The notes beneath the pieces are model-generated. The model made no database searches and was not told the DNA's origin. It saw only the letters and a list, made by a program, of their open reading frames with translations. Shown piece by piece: positions 25,907 through 33,626 of a stretch of DNA of 64,000 bases; the first letter of the stretch is position 1; every line of letters begins with the position of its first letter. The position numbers and the translations under genes were made by a program. Source of the DNA: an uncultured Bacilli bacterium (GTDB lineage Bacteria > Bacillota_I > Bacilli_A > RF39 > UBA660); contig CAKPCH010000005.1 in the NCBI GenBank assembly GCA_934141535.1, positions 62,001 through 126,000 on the forward strand. The letters are read 5' to 3'.

Positions 25907-26248
25907 GGGGCCGTCTAGTTTCGACGGGTATGTTTGATTAGTATTTGCAAGTCGTAAGGTAATACGTTAAATTCCAAAAAAATAATAACTGGAAACAGAA
26001 ATCAATTAGCTTTCGCTTAATTAATTAGAAGGCACTCTAATAAATCTTTTCCTATGGGATTTATATAGGGTTCGACTTAGTAGGATATATTATTGTGATG
26101 TCTATAAGCAATAAAGAATTTAATAGACTTACTTTAAAATTGTTTGTTGATTAACTTATTTTAAAGAAAATTTAATAATCAAATAAACTTGTAGACGATG
26201 CTTTGTTAATGTATTCGGACAGGAGTGCGAATCTCCTCGGCTCCACCA
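25907..26248 (+). ncRNA. ssrA: tmRNA (transfer-messenger RNA)
   Basis: This RNA rescues stalled ribosomes. The 5' end GGGGCCGTCTAGTTTCGACG and the 3' end GAATCTCCTCGGCTCCACCA form the tRNA-like domain (acceptor pairing GGGGCC with GGCTCC, TTCGA-type T loop region, encoded CCA). The tag frame reads through about 25976-26021 and ends N-Q-L-A-F-A-stop (codons CAA TTA GCT TTC GCT TAA). Upstream residues read K-K-I-I-T-G-N-R; no clear Ala/Gly resume codon is in this frame, so the first tag residue is uncertain. The LAFA ending resembles mollicute tags more than the usual LAA. Pseudoknot-rich spacer sequence fills the rest. Confidence 0.95.
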
Positions 26249-26293
26249 TTTGGAAATCCGTCCAGACCTTTTGTAGTCTTGGATTTAATATAG

Positions 26294-26328
26294 AAAATAT
26301 CAATTTCTAAAAGAAGTTGGTATTTTTT
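26294..26328 (+). terminator. Rho-independent terminator of ssrA
   Basis: AAAATATCAATTTCT and AGAAGTTGGTATTTT pair (with three G-T pairs) around a short A-rich loop, followed by a T run. A second, imperfect hairpin (AAATCC/GGATTT with AGAC/GTCT) lies just before it. Confidence 0.7.
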
Positions 26329-26357
26329 GTTATTAATTGAAGAAAGGGCAGGTTTAA

Positions 26358-26493
26358 ATGTTTAATATTGTAAAAAAAGAATTAGAGTTTGTTGATGAAT
26401 TACATGAGAAAAATAATTGATGATAATGATTTAGAAGTTATACAAAATGAATTTAGTAGCGATTATAGTAAAGATGATGATTTAGAACGATAA
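26358..26493 (+). pseudogene. Remnant of a small gene beside ssrA
   Basis: An AGGGCAGG site precedes ATG at 26358, but this frame stops after 20 codons (NIVKKELEFVDELHEKNN). A second frame from 26404 continues for 29 codons (RKIIDDNDLEVIQNEFSS) to a stop at 26493. The overlap suggests one short acidic protein broken by a frameshift. No family recognised. It lies with a decayed KilA-N gene downstream of ssrA, a common phage integration site. Confidence 0.35.
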
Positions 26494-26564
26494 TTTTATG
26501 GTAAAATTATATTAGATAAGAAAATTAGACAGAAGTGTCTGACTATTTAGAAAGGAGCAAAAAT

Positions 26565-26810
26565 ATGGCAAAAGATTTAATAAAAACTGAAATAAATGTT
26601 ATAGATAATAAAATAGGAATAATGAGAATTGGAGATGTTGATTATATATCACTTACCGATTTAGCAAAATATCAAAATCCAGAAGATCTATCAGGTGCAA
26701 TTAGAAATTGGATGTCTAATAGAAATTCATTTGATTATTATGGTTTGTGGGAATAAATAAACAATGAAAATTTTAATTCTGTGGAATTTCACGTAATTAA
26801 AAACTTCTTT
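26565..26810 (+). pseudogene. Truncated KilA-N domain protein
   Basis: The frame starts after AAAGGAGC and encodes 63 residues of a KilA-N domain: INVIDNKIGIMRIGDVDYIS, LTDLAKYQNPED and AIRNWMSNRNSFDYYGLWE, then stops at 26754-26756 (TAA). In the same frame the text continues INNENFNSVEFHVIKN, which is the next stretch of KilA-N proteins, before similarity ends near 26810. The gene is thus interrupted by a nonsense codon and lacks its C-terminal half. KilA-N is a DNA-binding domain of phages and mobile elements. An inverted repeat AGACA/TGTCT lies 30 bases upstream. Confidence 0.75.
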
Positions 26811-26862
26811 ATTTTAAAAAAAACATATAATATGCTATAATATAACAAGAAAAGGTGGATTT

Positions 26863-27504
26863 ATGGTTAATTTTTATATTAAAGGAATGTCAACTACAAA
26901 GGAAGAACAAAAAAACATTATTGATAATTTTAAAGAACATGGAATAGATGTTATTCCAGTTATTGATGATTATACAAATTATTCTATTAAGACAATTGTT
27001 CCATATATTGAAAAATTTATAGAAAATAATAATCCAAATAATGAGGAAGTAAATTTAATTTGTCATTCTATGGGATGTAATTTTGGATATTTAATTAATG
27101 AAACGACAAATACTCATATTAATAAAACAGTGTATATTTCCCCAGAATTTGTCAGCACAACATCAAAAGAAAAAGAAGAAATATCAGGACGATATAATGG
27201 AATTAATTATAATATTCCTACTAACACTAAACCAAATTTACACAATATTATTTTATATTATAAATCATTAAAAAAAGTATTAAAATCTAGAAAAGATTTA
27301 GTATCAATTAATGATGCTGATTCATTAATTGTATATTCAAAAGGTGATGTGTTTGTAAGTCAAAATTGGATTAACTCTGATTTTAATCATTCAACTAGTA
27401 TTATTGAAATTGAATCAAATTCTCATAATCCTTTACTAACAAATATAGAAACTTATGAAAAAATATCAAAGTTTATGAAAAATTCGTTAAAAAAGATAAA
27501 ATAA
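26863..27504 (+). CDS. Putative alpha/beta hydrolase
   Basis: This 213-residue protein looks like a compact alpha/beta hydrolase. VNLICHSMGCNFGYLINE near residue 65 is a nucleophile elbow with Ser in C-H-S-M-G (first Gly of GxSxG replaced by Cys). SLIVYSKGDVFVSQNW near 155 carries the likely acid Asp, and IEIESNSHNPLLTN near 188 the likely catalytic His. No signal peptide is visible, so it is cytoplasmic; the substrate is unknown (an esterase/lipase-like role is only a guess). AAGGTGG precedes the ATG. It sits among decayed mobile genes next to ssrA and may have arrived with them. Confidence 0.6.
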   Translation: MVNFYIKGMSTTKEEQKNIIDNFKEHGIDVIPVIDDYTNYSIKTIVPYIEKFIENNNPNNEEVNLICHSMGCNFGYLINETTNTHINKTVYISPEFVSTTSKEKEEISGRYNGINYNIPTNTKPNLHNIILYYKSLKKVLKSRKDLVSINDADSLIVYSKGDVFVSQNWINSDFNHSTSIIEIESNSHNPLLTNIETYEKISKFMKNSLKKIK

Positions 27505-27540
27505 ATGCTTAATATTATAGTTAAGAGTAATTAAATTTAT

Positions 27541-27576
27541 TCTACCTAACTCAAGAATGAGTTAGGTGGATTTTTT
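27541..27576 (+). terminator. Rho-independent terminator
   Basis: ACCTAACTC and GAGTTAGGT form a perfect 9-bp stem with a 6-base loop, followed by GGA and six T. Confidence 0.8.
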
Positions 27577-27736
27577 ATTAACTTACATAAATTATTATTT
27601 ATAATTTTTATATACATAATAAGTGTAAAATGAATTAAAATTATTAATTAAAAATAAATATTTTAAATAAAATGTGTTAGAATAGTGATTGAAAAGATAT
27701 TAATCGTTAATAATAAAAGTAGTAAGAAGTGTGATT

Positions 27737-29119
27737 ATGGAAAAGATAAAGAAATTTTTTAGTAATGAAATAACTAACATAATTTTTATAATTGTTTTTG
27801 GCATAATGATTTTAATAATACTTTTTATTTTATTTTTTAATTATTCATTTAAATTAAATGGTAAAAGTAAAATAAAAATAGATTATAATACAGAATATAT
27901 AGATGAGAGCGCTTATGTTAAATTTTTTAATTCAAAAGTAAAGGTTGATAATAAAGTTAATACTAAAAAAATAGGAATTTATAAAGTATCATATACAGCT
28001 AAATTTTTATTTATAAACTTTAAAAAGACAAGAATAGTAGAAGTTGTTGATAAAGTACCACCTATTATAAATTTAAAAGGTAATAGTGAAGTTAATATAT
28101 GTCCATTATCTAATTATCAAGAAGAAGGATATGAAGCTTATGATGAGTATGATGGTGATTTAACTAAAGAAGTAAAAATTGAAGAAAAAGATAATTATTA
28201 TATATATAGTGTAGTAGATAAGTCAGGTAATGAAACAAGTACTAAAAGAAAAATAAATAAGATAGATATAGAAAAACCAAATATAGAGTTAAATGGTAGC
28301 TCAACTATTTATTTAAAAGTAGGTATGAGATATACAGAACAAGGATATATTGTTAGCGATAATTGTGATACTAATTTAAGTGTTAAAGAAGAATCAAACT
28401 TAGATACAACCACACTTGGTAAATATGAAATTAATTATAAAGCAGTAGATACTTCAGGTAATGAGGTTGTAGTTACAAGAAATATAATTGTATATAAAGA
28501 ACCTGGAGTTGGAGTTATATATCTTACATTTGACGATGGACCAGCAACAGGACCAACAAATAAAATACTATCAGTTTTAAAGGAAGAAGGAGTTAAAGCT
28601 ACATTCTTTGTTACTGGAAATGGTGATGGGGAACTTATAAAGCAAGAATATAATGAAGGTCATACTGTAGCGCTCCATACTAATACACATATATATTCTT
28701 ATGTATATAGTTCTTCTGATAACTATTTTGAAGATTTATATGCAGTTCAAAATAGAGTATATAACTTAATAGGTATAAGACCAAATATAATAAGATTTCC
28801 AGGTGGTAGTAATAATACAGTTAGTAATAACTATAGTTATAATATAATGGAAACATTAAGATCTCAAGTAATAGAAAAAGGATTTACATACTTTGATTGG
28901 AATGTATCATCAAATGATGCTGGTGGATGCTTTAATAGTGATTGCGTTTACAATAACGTTATAAATGGATTATCTAAAAGTAGAATTAATGTTGTTTTAA
29001 TGCACGATATAAAGCCATATACTGCGGACGCTATTAAATCAATAATAGAATATGGAAAGAATAACGGTTATGAATTTTATGCAATAACGCAAGATACATA
29101 TCCAATTAGATTTAGTTAA
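27737..29119 (+). CDS. Membrane-anchored polysaccharide deacetylase with Ig-like repeats
   Basis: The 460-residue protein has an N-terminal transmembrane anchor (about residues 14-36). Ig-like DUF5011-type repeats follow, seen as PPIINLKGNSEVNICPLSNY and KPNIELNGSSTIYLKVGMRY, each followed by a Y-x-V-x-D-x-S-G-N-E motif. The C-terminal NodB domain (about 255-460) has YLTFDDGPATGPT with the metal Asp, ALHTNTH as the H-x3-H metal site, RFPGGS, and VLMHDIK for the catalytic His. Such enzymes remove acetyl groups from peptidoglycan or similar glycans and can protect from lysozyme. ATG 27737 is preferred over the GTG at 27731. Confidence 0.88.
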   Translation: MEKIKKFFSNEITNIIFIIVFGIMILIILFILFFNYSFKLNGKSKIKIDYNTEYIDESAYVKFFNSKVKVDNKVNTKKIGIYKVSYTAKFLFINFKKTRIVEVVDKVPPIINLKGNSEVNICPLSNYQEEGYEAYDEYDGDLTKEVKIEEKDNYYIYSVVDKSGNETSTKRKINKIDIEKPNIELNGSSTIYLKVGMRYTEQGYIVSDNCDTNLSVKEESNLDTTTLGKYEINYKAVDTSGNEVVVTRNIIVYKEPGVGVIYLTFDDGPATGPTNKILSVLKEEGVKATFFVTGNGDGELIKQEYNEGHTVALHTNTHIYSYVYSSSDNYFEDLYAVQNRVYNLIGIRPNIIRFPGGSNNTVSNNYSYNIMETLRSQVIEKGFTYFDWNVSSNDAGGCFNSDCVYNNVINGLSKSRINVVLMHDIKPYTADAIKSIIEYGKNNGYEFYAITQDTYPIRFS

Positions 29120-29162
29120 CTTGTTACTACTTACTCACATCCGATTTTGATAAAATTTAACT

Positions 29163-29185
29163 GTTCCCTTATTTTATAAGGGAAC
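29163..29185 (+). terminator. Hairpin after the deacetylase gene
   Basis: GTTCCCTTAT and ATAAGGGAAC form a perfect 10-bp stem with a TTT loop. The T run behind is weak (CTAATTTT). A degraded copy of this segment occurs at 31223-31250. Confidence 0.6.
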
Positions 29186-29300
29186 ACTAATTTTAAAGTT
29201 ATGCTATTTTTTCAAAAAAGAAGAGCAATATTAATTTTAGTATGATTTGCTATATATGTTTCAATTTATATTTTTTGTTAATTTAGCTGTGAATAGTAAT
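29163..29300 (+). repeat. Direct repeat, copy A, left of the surface-protein cassette
   Basis: Two blocks recur in copy B (31223-31312). The first is a hairpin region with TTTTATAA and AACACTAATTTT (29163-29200). The second is a 37-base block (29263-29299) with one mismatch, containing TTTTTTGTTAATTTAGCTG and GAATAGTAA. About 60 bases between the blocks are missing in copy B. The repeats bracket roughly 2 kb with the gene at 29471. Confidence 0.7.
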
Positions 29301-29317
29301 CCAGTAATGTAAAAAAC

Positions 29318-29360
29318 GGGTAATTTTCAAAAATATTACCTTGTTTTTTTTTTTTTTTTT
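29318..29360 (+). terminator. Hairpin with a 17-base T run
   Basis: GGTAAT and ATTACC form a stem; after CTTG comes a homopolymer of 17 T (29344-29360). It could end transcription arriving from upstream. The tract is also placed in the promoter/leader region of the next gene and is long enough to slip during replication. Confidence 0.5.
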
Positions 29361-29461
29361 GCGATACAATAATAATATAATGAAGAGTAGTAATACCACA
29401 ACTATACTATTAATGAATGTAAAAAAATAGTAATATGTGGTAAACTATAAATAGAAAGTAG
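29331..29461 (+). promoter_or_regulatory. Conserved leader of a surface-protein gene (copy 2)
   Basis: This is the counterpart of 6788-6907: ATTACCTTG, T run (17 here, 7 there), TGCGATA, AATAATATAAT, and ATATGTGGTAAA followed by TATAAATAGAAAGTAG. The coding sequences that follow the two copies have unrelated N termini. The leader is therefore conserved independently of the first coding module. Confidence 0.55.
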
Positions 29462-29470
29462 GATTTAAAT

Positions 29471-30796
29471 ATGGGATATAATAAAAGAAATACAACATTA
29501 ATATTAATAATGACTATAGTAAGTGTATTGGGCTTAAGTGTAGCCTTTGCAGCTTTCTCTAGTACTCTAACAGTAAAAAGTAATGCGACAATCACACCAG
29601 ATTCAGGAAACTTCAAAGTAGTGTTTTCAAGTAGTAGTACATCACTTTCAACAACTAATGTAAGTGTAAGTAAAACGGGAAATGCAACTGCAGGTACACC
29701 AACCATAGATAATAGTGGTAATCCTACTATTAAGGATTTAAGTGCCTCATTTACTGCTCCGGGAGAAAAAGTAGAATATACATTTTATGCAAGAAACGAA
29801 GGAAGTTACGATGCTTACCTAAGTAGCGTGGTATTTGATAATATTAATGGTAAATCAGTATTTAAAGAATGTGTAGCTGGAAGTGGAACTGATGCTTCTT
29901 TAGTAGCAAGTGCTTGTAATGGAATAAAAGTAACAACAACAGTATTAAGTACATCATATACAGATACAACATTAAATATAACAAATCATGTATTAAAAAA
30001 GAATAATAGTGAAGTAGTAAAAGTAACAATCGAATACACAAGTGGAGCAGCAGTAGCAGATGGCCCATTTACAATAAACTTTGGTAAAATATATTTAACA
30101 TATGGCTCAACAAGTTTAAGTGGAATGCCAACAATACCAGAAGAACCAACAATATGCAAATCAGTAACAACAGCGACAACAGGAAATGTACCAACTGGAA
30201 GTTTTAATTATGGAGATGAATATACATGTCAAGTGGGAGATGGAGAAGCTAAAACATTCTTTGTGCTCGAGACTTCTGGGGATAATGTAAGTTTAATTAT
30301 GAATGCGAATGTTGGAAGTGATGGTAAGATAGTAACATCATCTTCAACAAATAAATCAACAGTTGCATGGGTGTCACTTGAAGATTACATAGCTGCAGGA
30401 GGAACAGAAGCTGATTATGGATCTTATGGAAATAATAATAAAGGCCCAATAACAGCAAATAAAGCATTAAAAGAATATACATCAACTTGGACAAATTTAT
30501 CATCATCTCAAATAACATTACCAAGTGCTGAACAAATAGCAACTGCTTCTGGTCAAACATTTAATAATTCATCTATTTCAGGTTTATCAACATGGTTATA
30601 TGATTATTTAGATGGAACAACCCATCCAGTGTCAGGAGTAAAAAGCTATTGGACAATAACACCTCATGCTGCTTACTCTTACTACGTGTTGAGTGTTAAC
30701 TATAACGGCTACTTGAGCTACTACCACACCGTCAACGTTACGGGCTCTACTGGTGTCCGACCAGTAATAACAATCTCAAAATCTGATTTATCTTAA
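29471..30796 (+). CDS. Secreted TasA/camelysin-like protein with C-terminal CLec/DUF6273-like variable domain
   Basis: The 441-residue protein has two modules. Residues 1-215 are nearly the same as the start of the protein at 521 (signal peptide ending VAFAAFSSTL, then SNATITPDSGNFKVVFSS). Residues 225-441 match the C-terminal domain of the pilin-like proteins at 6917 and 42851 (VTTATTGNVPTGSFNYGDEY, KTFFVLETSGDNVSLIMNAN, THPVSGVKSYWTI, GVRPVITISKS). The modules are thus shuffled between anchors. The last part before GVRP is Tyr/Ser/Asn-rich (AYSYYVLSVNYNGYLSYYHT) and uses NNC codons, unlike the rest of the gene. It is likely a surface protein whose C-terminal end is exposed for binding; function unknown. 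Confidence 0.7.
   Translation: MGYNKRNTTLILIMTIVSVLGLSVAFAAFSSTLTVKSNATITPDSGNFKVVFSSSSTSLSTTNVSVSKTGNATAGTPTIDNSGNPTIKDLSASFTAPGEKVEYTFYARNEGSYDAYLSSVVFDNINGKSVFKECVAGSGTDASLVASACNGIKVTTTVLSTSYTDTTLNITNHVLKKNNSEVVKVTIEYTSGAAVADGPFTINFGKIYLTYGSTSLSGMPTIPEEPTICKSVTTATTGNVPTGSFNYGDEYTCQVGDGEAKTFFVLETSGDNVSLIMNANVGSDGKIVTSSSTNKSTVAWVSLEDYIAAGGTEADYGSYGNNNKGPITANKALKEYTSTWTNLSSSQITLPSAEQIATASGQTFNNSSISGLSTWLYDYLDGTTHPVSGVKSYWTITPHAAYSYYVLSVNYNGYLSYYHTVNVTGSTGVRPVITISKSDLS
30667..30760 (+). other. Candidate variable region (DGR-type) in the TasA-like gene
   Basis: About 16 of 31 codons end in C (TAC seven times, AAC three times, plus GGC, AGC, CAC, ACC, GTC), in a gene that otherwise writes Tyr as TAT and Asn as AAT. 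The 3' side aligns with 7770-7862 in the pattern NCC-GTC-AAC-NNT-NCG-GNN-NNT-NNT-GGT-GTC-CG, with differences at first and second codon positions. This pattern is expected from an AAC-rich template copied with adenine-specific errors. The template is not in this window. Confidence 0.5.
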
Positions 30797-30825
30797 TAAT
30801 ATTTTAAAAAAATAGTAAAAACTAT

Positions 30826-30895
30826 ATCATAGATGATTACAATTGTTAGTAGATATTCCAAATACAGTTATAATCTACAAACTATGATTTTTTTT
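30826..30895 (+). terminator. Long terminator-like structure after the surface gene
   Basis: ATCATAG pairs with CTATGAT and, inside it, GTAGAT pairs with ATCTAC, followed by eight T residues. Confidence 0.65.
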
Positions 30896-31222
30896 AGGAG
30901 TGTGATATTTCAAATTAGTCCTGTAGTGTGCTGTAGGTTGTAATAAGTGGCGGATTTATGTTAAAAGATTTATAAGAGGTATAATGAGAAATTGATACAA
31001 TAAAGGCTTAAGTAGAAAGTTAAATGACAGATTGACTAAGTAATTTTAAATTGTAAGAGAAAATGGGAGAAAAATAATAAAAAGTCTTCCATTTTTTTCT
31101 AAAATAATAGTAAAATCATGAATTTAAGTATTTCATATAAATTATTCAAGGACTAGACCTTGAATAAAATTGTTTAAAGACTTACTTTCAGTTTGATGTT
31201 TTACTAGAGATTTAAACATTTG
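30896..31222 (+). other. Non-coding stretch with hairpins
   Basis: No convincing gene is present. Two structures stand out. The first is 31060-31098, AAATGG plus AGA pairing with TCT plus CCATTT, followed by T residues and terminator-like. The second is 31142-31167, a perfect inverted repeat TTATTCAAGG/CCTTGAATAA with a 6-base loop and no T run. A short GC-richer patch (TGTAGTGTGCTGTAGGTTG, near 30924-30942) resembles nothing else in the window. Confidence 0.4.
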
Positions 31223-31312
31223 TTACTTTTTTCCTTGTTTTATAAAGAAACACTAATTTTGAAATTAAATTTTAAAATTTATATTTTTTGTTAATTTAGC
31301 TGGGAATAGTAA
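31223..31312 (+). repeat. Direct repeat, copy B, right of the surface-protein cassette
   Basis: Matches copy A: TTTTATAAAGAAACACTAAT (31239-31258) against the hairpin block, and 31276-31312 against 29263-29299 with one mismatch. The hairpin arm is degraded here. Confidence 0.7.
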
Positions 31313-31396
31313 CGTTAATTTACATAATAAGCACATATTTTTGTGCTTTTCTTTATTTAAGATTAAAATACATGATATAATATTATTGGTGATAAT

Positions 31397-31855
31397 GTGA
31401 ATAAAAAAATAATCATATTAATTTTAGTATCTTTCTTATTTATTACTGGTTGTAATAAGAATAAGAGTATTACTTGTACTTCAACAATAGAAAATAAACT
31501 ATCTGATTATAAAATAAGTGCCGAATACAAAATAACTTATAATTCAGATTATGTTAAAACTATAGAAAAAAAAGAACAATATAAAATGAATACTGAAGAT
31601 ATTAAGAATTATATATATGAATCTAAAAATTTAGAATATAAAAACTTAAATGATTTATATGGTGGATACCAATATGAGGTAACGGAAACTGAAAATGAAG
31701 TAAATGTAAAAGTTTTTATAAATGTAGAAGAATTAAATATAAAGAGTATGATAAATGATGAATTTTTAGACAAGTACTATGTAAAAAATAATAAGTTAAC
31801 ATTATCAGGCTTAAAGCAATTTTACAAATCTAAGGGAATTGATTGTGACATATAA
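31397..31855 (+). CDS. Lipoprotein of unknown function
   Basis: This 152-residue protein starts MNKKIIILILVSFLFITGCN, a signal peptide with lipobox ITGC and lipid-attachment Cys at residue 19. The mature part begins with CTSTIENKLSDYKISAEYKI, then a stretch YIYESKNLEYKNLNDLYGGYQY, and ends with GLKQFYKSKGIDCDI. The overall plan recalls YehR/DUF1307 lipoproteins and the shorter lipoprotein at 13211, which has the same early CTYK and a late GYNYKCK; the relationship is tentative. The GTG start follows GGTGAT. It ends 16 bases before the murD start. Confidence 0.65.
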   Translation: MNKKIIILILVSFLFITGCNKNKSITCTSTIENKLSDYKISAEYKITYNSDYVKTIEKKEQYKMNTEDIKNYIYESKNLEYKNLNDLYGGYQYEVTETENEVNVKVFINVEELNIKSMINDEFLDKYYVKNNKLTLSGLKQFYKSKGIDCDI

Positions 31856-31871
31856 TATAAGGGAGGTATAT

Positions 31872-33203
31872 ATGTATAATAATAAAAAAATATTTATTTT
31901 GGGTGCTGCAAGAAGTGGTTATGAGGTAGCTAAACTTTTAAGTAAATATAATAATCAAATATTAATAACAGATAAAGCTGATCAAGATCTTAATCATATA
32001 TTAGAACTTGAAAACTTAGGTGTAAAGTTTATAAAAACAGATGATCCTATAGATTTATTAGATGAAAGTTTTGATGTAGTTGTAAAAAATCCAGGTATAA
32101 GATATGATCATCCATTAATTTTAAAAGCAGAAAAATTAAAAATAGATGTAGTTAATGAAATTGAGGTTGCATATAACTTTTTACCTAAAGATGTATTTAT
32201 AATAGGTGTTACAGGATCAAATGGTAAAACAACTACAACAACACTTATATATGAATTTATAAAACATATGGGACTTAAAGTACATTTAGGAGGTAATATA
32301 GGAGTACCTTTATCAAATATTGTACCAAAAGTAAAAGAAAAAGATATATTAGTACTTGAATTATCTGCACAACAATTGCACGACATCAAGTATTTTAAAC
32401 CTAATATTAGTATAATAACTAATTTGGTTCCAGTACATATTGATTTCTTTGGTAATTTTGATAATTATATAGATAATAAATTAAGAATATGTATGAATCA
32501 AAATGAATCTGACATAACAGTTATTAATAAGTCAAATAAAGATGAATATAATAAAACATTAAATTTAAAAACTAAAAAAATCTATTTTTCAAGTGTAGAA
32601 GATGCTGATGCTTGTATAAAAGATAAAGCTATATATTATAATTCTGAAAAAATAATAGATTTAAGTGATATAAGAATTAAAGGATTACATAATTATGAAA
32701 ATATAATGTGCGCTATAATAGCTACAAAAGAACTAGGAATATCTAATGAAGTTATAAAGGATGTATTAAATTCTTTTATAGGTGTAGAGCATCGAATTGA
32801 GTTTGTAAGAAAGTTAAATGGAAGAGAGTTTTATAACGATTCTAAAGCAACAAATGTTAAGTCAACACAAATAGCGCTTCAAGCATTTACTAATCCTACA
32901 ATTTTATTATTAGGAGGACTTGATAGAGGACATTCTTTTGATGATTTAAAGAATAGTTTAAAAAATACGACACATATAATATGTTTTGGAGAAACAAAAT
33001 ATAGAATAAAAGATTTTGCTGATTCATTAAATATAGATTGTACTATTGTAGATAATGTAGAAGAAGCAGTTAAACTTGCTTATAATATTTCTAATGAAAA
33101 TGATGTAATATTACTAAGTCCAGCATGCGCTTCTTGGGATCAATTTAAGTGTTTTGAAGATAGAGGGGATTTATTTAAGAAAACTGTAATGGAGTTAAAA
33201 TAA
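31872..33203 (+). CDS. murD: UDP-N-acetylmuramoylalanine-D-glutamate ligase
   Basis: The 443-residue Mur ligase adds D-Glu to UDP-MurNAc-L-Ala in peptidoglycan synthesis. The N-terminal Rossmann domain has FILGAARSGYEVAKLL, and the first-domain motif VVKNPGIRYDHPLI is typical of MurD. The ATP site is GVTGSNGKTTTTTLI near residue 113. The central catalytic part includes LELSAQQLHDI (the MurD ELSSFQL equivalent), and VEHRIEFVRKLNGREFYNDS followed by KATN marks the C-terminal domain start. ATG 31872 follows GGGAGGT. It overlaps the next gene by one base. No other mur genes are nearby, so the usual dcw cluster is broken up here. Confidence 0.94.
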   Translation: MYNNKKIFILGAARSGYEVAKLLSKYNNQILITDKADQDLNHILELENLGVKFIKTDDPIDLLDESFDVVVKNPGIRYDHPLILKAEKLKIDVVNEIEVAYNFLPKDVFIIGVTGSNGKTTTTTLIYEFIKHMGLKVHLGGNIGVPLSNIVPKVKEKDILVLELSAQQLHDIKYFKPNISIITNLVPVHIDFFGNFDNYIDNKLRICMNQNESDITVINKSNKDEYNKTLNLKTKKIYFSSVEDADACIKDKAIYYNSEKIIDLSDIRIKGLHNYENIMCAIIATKELGISNEVIKDVLNSFIGVEHRIEFVRKLNGREFYNDSKATNVKSTQIALQAFTNPTILLLGGLDRGHSFDDLKNSLKNTTHIICFGETKYRIKDFADSLNIDCTIVDNVEEAVKLAYNISNENDVILLSPACASWDQFKCFEDRGDLFKKTVMELK

Positions 33204-33625
33204 TGAAAAATGAAATATTAAAAGAACAAAATTTTCCTAGTATTAATATGTCTTATGAAGAAAGAGATTTAATATTAGAACTTATAGTTAATTGTAAAGA
33301 TATAAGAGATAGTGAACTTGGTAAAACAAGAGAAGGAGAACTTGTTCAACTAACTATGAGAAGAGAAAATAACATAGTAAAAATAGATGGAATGTTACAT
33401 TATAAAGAAGAAAATAGAACATTAGAAGGATATGTATTTTACGATAATGATAATGTTATATTTGATATGCATATTATAAGATTACTTGTAAATGATCTAA
33501 AAAAAGAATATTCAACATTAGATGTATTTACACCACTTGATTTAGGATATAAAATAACTAGTTCATATAACTTTGATAGTAAGCAATATATAGAATATAT
33601 AAATATGAAAGGAAAGGTAAGATAG
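33203..33625 (+). CDS. Hypothetical protein between murD and eno
   Basis: This 140-residue cytoplasmic protein is not recognised. It has no signal peptide or membrane segment. It starts with INMSYEERDLILELIVNCKD and alternates predicted helices and strands, with GEKxR-like KTREGELVQLTMRRENN and strand-rich RTLEGYVFYDNDNVIFDMHI. Translation is coupled to murD (TAATG overlap) and eno follows after one base, so all three form one operon. Confidence 0.6.
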   Translation: MKNEILKEQNFPSINMSYEERDLILELIVNCKDIRDSELGKTREGELVQLTMRRENNIVKIDGMLHYKEENRTLEGYVFYDNDNVIFDMHIIRLLVNDLKKEYSTLDVFTPLDLGYKITSSYNFDSKQYIEYINMKGKVR

Positions 33626-33626
33626 T

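Noticed and set aside
29344..29360. 17-T tract as an assembly artefact only
   Set aside because: Not fully rejected: long homopolymers are error-prone, but the aligned copy at 6800-6806 also has a T run there, so the tract itself is real even if its length is uncertain.
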